DNA from: Thermoproteota archaeon
GTDB lineage: Archaea > Thermoproteota > Bathyarchaeia > Bathyarchaeales > Bathycorpusculaceae
Assembly (NCBI GenBank): GCA_012511995.1
Contig: JAAZFA010000179.1
Span: forward strand, 1-8,785
Length of the DNA stretch: 8,785 bases
Reading direction: 5' to 3'
In this document: positions 6,475 through 8,785 of the stretch, in pieces
Numbering within the stretch: the first letter of the stretch is position 1
Layout: each line of letters starts with the position of its first letter
Notes under the pieces: generated by a model
The model's database searches: none
The model's input: only the letters and a program-made list of their open reading frames with translations
Told to the model about the DNA's origin: nothing
Translations under genes and position numbers: made by a program

Positions 6475-7026
6475 ATGAAAATCGCTGTTGTAAGTGTAGG
6501 TCAAACACCCACTGAAATAATTGAACGTCTCTCACGCGAATTGCCAAAAATCTTTCCAGATACCACCAGTCAAGTTATTGGCGAAGTACTATCTCTTCCA
6601 GAACACGCCTTAGATAAAAAACGTAGGCAATATAATTCAACATTGATCCTAAACGAATTACAGAGATTTGCAACCCATCACTTAAACTTCAACCGAATTT
6701 TAGGTGTAACAAACGTCGACATTTTTGCTTCAGGACTAAGCTACGTATTTGGAGAAGCATATCTCGCTGGTAAATCAGGTTTGATATCACTCTGGAGACT
6801 AAGACCACAATTTTACGGTGAAGAACCCGACACTGGAGCTCTACAACTTCGAACACAAAAAGAAGCAATACACGAAATAGGCCACACCCTAGGTCTTCAA
6901 CACTGCAACAAAAACTACTGTGTCATGCATTTCTCCAACAGCATTTTTGATGTAGATAAAAAACAAAAGTTATTCTGTGACCAATGTTATCTAAATGCTT
7001 CAATAGCAATATCTAACATGGGATAA
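6475..7026 (+). CDS. amzA: Archaemetzincin, zinc metalloprotease of the M54 family
   Basis: A 183-residue protein. The diagnostic motif is intact: HEIGHTLGLQH (residues 133-143) supplies the three zinc-binding histidines and the catalytic Glu134, followed at once by C144, C149-V-M (the Met turn) and FCDQC (Cys168, Cys171). The four cysteines form the second, structural zinc site that defines archaemetzincins. The length is normal for the family, and MKIAVVSVG is the usual N-terminus. There is no signal peptide, so it should be cytoplasmic. Its natural substrate is unknown; family members are generally poorly characterised. It lies between the nuclease and the membrane protease with gaps of 8 and 5 bases, so the three are very likely cotranscribed. 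Confidence 0.93.
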   Translation: MKIAVVSVGQTPTEIIERLSRELPKIFPDTTSQVIGEVLSLPEHALDKKRRQYNSTLILNELQRFATHHLNFNRILGVTNVDIFASGLSYVFGEAYLAGKSGLISLWRLRPQFYGEEPDTGALQLRTQKEAIHEIGHTLGLQHCNKNYCVMHFSNSIFDVDKKQKLFCDQCYLNASIAISNMG

Positions 7027-7031
7027 CAAAA

Positions 7032-7907
7032 ATGACACAACCCCAACCACAGCAAGAAAAAACACCGCCCAAAGCAGAAGACAAGTTCAAGTTTGAACTC
7101 ATTTATCTCTTACCCATATTAGCAAGCATGCTGTTTGGTTTAGCCTGCTCACTACTTCTACTTCCACAGCAGTCCCAAGCAATTCCCGTAACACCCATCC
7201 CTGAGGATACACCAGGCGCCCCCATTGGCAACGCACTCTACTTCGTAGTATTGCTTGCCATAAGCGCCACCGTCTTCTACATTCTGCTAAAACGCCGTAG
7301 TAAACGAATCATCAAAACCCTAATTGTAGTTGCATTAACAACTGCGTCACTTCTACTTTCATTGGTTTACCTTTCCGCATTAGCAGCATATGTCCCATTA
7401 ATAGCGGACTGGATTATCATCATTCCCTTAGCCATCGTATTCACAGTACTTTTCAACTTAGCAATCTTCCGGTTTGGAAGTATACCACGCAATATTGCAG
7501 TAATATTAATAGGCGGAGCCTTAGGAATATTCTTCGGTTACTCCATTCCCCTCTGGAGCGCCGTAATGATTCTATCTTTCCTATCAGTCTATGACATCGT
7601 TGCCGTCTACAAAGGACCGGTTGGAAAAATCGCACAATCCTCCGGACTTGACCAATTACAAGGTTTGAGTTTCGCATTCAAAGACATTCAGATGGGCTTA
7701 GGCGACTTGGTTTTCTATTCAATGCTAACTGGAGCAATGATATTTAGTTTCTCAAGTATTTTACCGGTAATAGCTTCAATAGTCGGTGTAATTATTGGCT
7801 CCATAATTACCTTCTATATGCTAGAAAAAAGAGGTATCTTCCCTGGATTACCCTTTCCAATACTGTTTGGTTTAGCTCTTGGATTAGCAACAGGATTTCT
7901 AGTTTAA
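7032..7907 (+). CDS. Presenilin/signal-peptide-peptidase-like intramembrane aspartyl protease (family A22, archaeal PSH type)
   Basis: A 291-residue membrane protein with about nine hydrophobic segments, near residues 23-44, 65-87, 93-115, 124-146, 153-171, 174-193, 226-243, 245-264 and 272-290. The two catalytic aspartates sit in the expected motifs: Y187-D188 in SVYDIVAVYKGPVGK and G222-L-G-D225 in GLGDLVFYSML. The third hallmark, PAL, is replaced by a P-rich stretch before the last helix (G-L-P-F-P, 272-276). Such enzymes cut transmembrane helices inside the membrane. The N-terminus (1-20) is hydrophilic and Gln/Pro/Lys-rich. The ATG is 5 bases after the archaemetzincin stop with no clear SD site, so translational coupling is likely. 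Hairpins follow the stop, marking the end of the operon. Confidence 0.88.
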   Translation: MTQPQPQQEKTPPKAEDKFKFELIYLLPILASMLFGLACSLLLLPQQSQAIPVTPIPEDTPGAPIGNALYFVVLLAISATVFYILLKRRSKRIIKTLIVVALTTASLLLSLVYLSALAAYVPLIADWIIIIPLAIVFTVLFNLAIFRFGSIPRNIAVILIGGALGIFFGYSIPLWSAVMILSFLSVYDIVAVYKGPVGKIAQSSGLDQLQGLSFAFKDIQMGLGDLVFYSMLTGAMIFSFSSILPVIASIVGVIIGSIITFYMLEKRGIFPGLPFPILFGLALGLATGFLV

Positions 7908-7960
7908 GGTTTACGTATAAACCGTTTAACTGGTGTCTATTCAATACTGAATGGTGTTTT
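7908..7960 (+). terminator. Two hairpins and a T-rich run ending the protease operon
   Basis: GGTTTA (7908-7913) pairs with TAAACC (7918-7923) around a 4-base loop, starting on the base after the stop. ATTCA (7939-7943) pairs with TGAAT (7948-7952), also around a 4-base loop, followed by TTTT at 7957-7960 and further T residues. The stems are short and AT-rich, so strength is uncertain. Stop and repeats together suggest transcript end formation or a 3' stabilising element. Confidence 0.45.
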
Positions 7961-8016
7961 ATTTGTATCAAAGGGGCAATGGTTCAAAGAGAGCGCAGAT
8001 ATGAACCTGGATTTAA

Positions 8017-8524
8017 AGCACCGTCGCCGATAAAATAAAACTCACTATACCCAACGGTGAAGCATTAAAAGACATAACCGTACCACAACTTGTTACAGAA
8101 TTCCGCGATCATTAGTGCAACTAAAATGAAAACTCATACCGCAACCAAAGTCACGCTGGACATGAAGAACATGTTTGAGCTATTACCCGATAAATTGAAA
8201 CTAAAATAGCACGCACGAGGAATAAACAAAGTCATAGCTGACATAAACACTTTCCTAAAACCCCAATTGACAGTAATCGACGGTTTTGTTGCCATGGAGG
8301 ACAGAGATCCAACTGATGATCAATCAGTAAAAAGGAACTTAATATTAGCAGAGACCTATACAGTTGCAACTGGTGCTACATGCGTCCGAATTATGGATAT
8401 CGACCCACACTAAACCAGTCACATACGCACTGCTCACCAAAAAGGTTTGGGCAGTATAAATGACATCGACGTAGTGGGGACAATGATTGAAGAAGTTAGG
8501 TCCCCCTTTAAACGAAGCTGGTAA
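8017..8524 (+). pseudogene. DUF362 (COG2006) family protein, degraded
   Basis: The protein family is readable in two frames. From 8017 one frame gives KIKLTIPNGEALKDITVPQL and runs into a stop at 8113-8115. The next frame, from about 8102, gives TKMKTHTATKVTLDMKNMF, LTVIDGFVAME, a degraded D-P-T-D-D-Q-S segment, GATCVRIMDIDPH and QKGLGSINDIDVVGT. This matches the order K-M-K-T-H / T-L-x-x-K-N / V-D-G / glycine-rich loop / I-x-x-A-x-x-x-G-L-G of DUF362 proteins. A frameshift near 8105-8115, a TAG at 8207 (where Tyr is expected, before H-A-R-G) and a TAA at 8411 (where Lys is expected) break it, and the N-terminal part is missing. Several conserved glycines are changed, so decay is well advanced. 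DUF362 proteins are of uncertain function, often next to Fe-S domains. Confidence 0.85.
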
Positions 8525-8594
8525 ACATAGATCCCAAAATAAAAAGTTGCTCGCCGAACAATTTCAAAAGTAAACTACAAAAGTTAACCTTCAA

Positions 8595-8603
8595 TGTATA
8601 TAC
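8595..8603 (+). promoter_or_regulatory. TATA-like box for the ESCRT-III-like gene
   Basis: TGTATATAC lies 63-71 bases before the ATG at 8666 and predicts a leader of about 40 bases. It is flanked by GTTAAC palindromes at 8583-8588 and 8610-8615, which could be operator half-sites. Confidence 0.4.
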
Positions 8604-8652
8604 CTGCATGTTAACAACAAATAAAAGACCAATCAGATGTATCGCCTATCGA

Positions 8653-8657
8653 GAGGT
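8653..8657 (+). promoter_or_regulatory. Ribosome binding site for the right-edge gene
   Basis: GAGGT lies 8 bases before the ATG at 8666. This is good spacing and the clearest SD site in the window besides that of the Sm-like gene; it confirms a real start close to the right edge. Confidence 0.65.
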
Positions 8658-8665
8658 TAATAATC

Positions 8666-8785
8666 ATGTCTGAACGTTTTGCCAAAAAATGGGAAGCAAA
8701 AAGAGAAGGCGACTCACTATCAACATCAATTAAAAACACTATACAAAAGCCTCCACCCCTAAAACCTGCACTCGATGCAGCAACT
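8666..8785 (+). CDS. N-terminus of an ESCRT-III/Snf7-like (CdvB family) protein (3' end outside the window)
   Basis: Forty codons are visible and the frame is still open at the edge. The protein begins MSERFAKKWEAKREG, then a short Ser/Thr linker and IKNTIQKPPPLKPALDAAT. This layout, a K-K-W basic start followed by a 'K-x-P-x-P-L-K-P-x-x-x-x-A' element leading into the first long helix, resembles the N-terminus of archaeal CdvB/Snf7-type ESCRT-III proteins, which polymerise on membranes in cell division and vesicle formation. Only about a fifth of the expected length is present, so the call rests on this pattern and should be treated as probable. The SD site and TATA-like box upstream are good. 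It follows the DUF362 pseudogene by 141 bases. Confidence 0.6.
   Translation, partial: MSERFAKKWEAKREGDSLSTSIKNTIQKPPPLKPALDAAT

Noticed and set aside
8207..8209. In-frame TAG as a pyrrolysine codon in the DUF362 gene
   Set aside because: A TAA and a frameshift also interrupt the same gene, and Tyr is the expected residue, so nonsense mutation is the simpler reading.

Overview
The window is archaeal. The core genes are archaeal versions of information-processing and protein-quality families: an Sm-like protein with a C-terminal extension, a PAC2 proteasome chaperone, archaeosine tRNA-guanine transglycosylase, a CPSF2-type beta-CASP nuclease, archaemetzincin, a presenilin-like membrane protease and the start of an ESCRT-III/CdvB-like protein. 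Having ESCRT-III-type and aCPSF genes together, an AT-rich composition, TATA-like boxes and TTG starts behind Shine-Dalgarno (SD) sites fits the TACK group. A Bathyarchaeia-like genome is my best guess, judged from protein style and not from a search.

Layout. Bases 2-445 hold the 3' end of a beta-rich, probably secreted protein that runs off the left edge. Bases 446-1222 hold no intact gene, only short overlapping open stretches that look like decayed coding DNA. Next come an Sm-like gene (1288-1707, +) and a PAC2 gene (1718-2470, -), convergent with 10 bases between their stops. A divergent promoter region (2471-2743) separates PAC2 from tgtA (2744-4372, +), whose true start is most likely the ATG at 2744. 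A single-domain PHP phosphoesterase follows (4440-5069), with a hairpin lying directly on its start. A three-gene operon comes next: a CPSF2-type beta-CASP nuclease (5210-6466), archaemetzincin (6475-7026) and a presenilin/SPP-like aspartyl protease (7032-7907), with gaps of 8 and 5 bases. Two hairpins and a T-rich run follow it. Bases 8017-8524 are a clear DUF362 pseudogene with two in-frame stops and a frameshift. An ESCRT-III/CdvB-like gene starts at 8666 behind a good SD site and leaves the right edge.

Together, the centre serves tRNA modification (tgtA), RNA binding and cleavage (Sm-like, aCPSF2, perhaps PHP) and proteolysis (PAC2 for the proteasome, archaemetzincin, intramembrane protease). 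The intact core is bordered on both sides by decayed genes. The least expected points are the nuclease/metalloprotease/intramembrane-protease operon, the HbYX-like tail of the PAC2 protein, the absence of an apparent PUA domain in TgtA, and the hairpin that buries the purine-rich motif at the PHP start. I saw no CRISPR array, tRNA, rRNA or intact mobile element.
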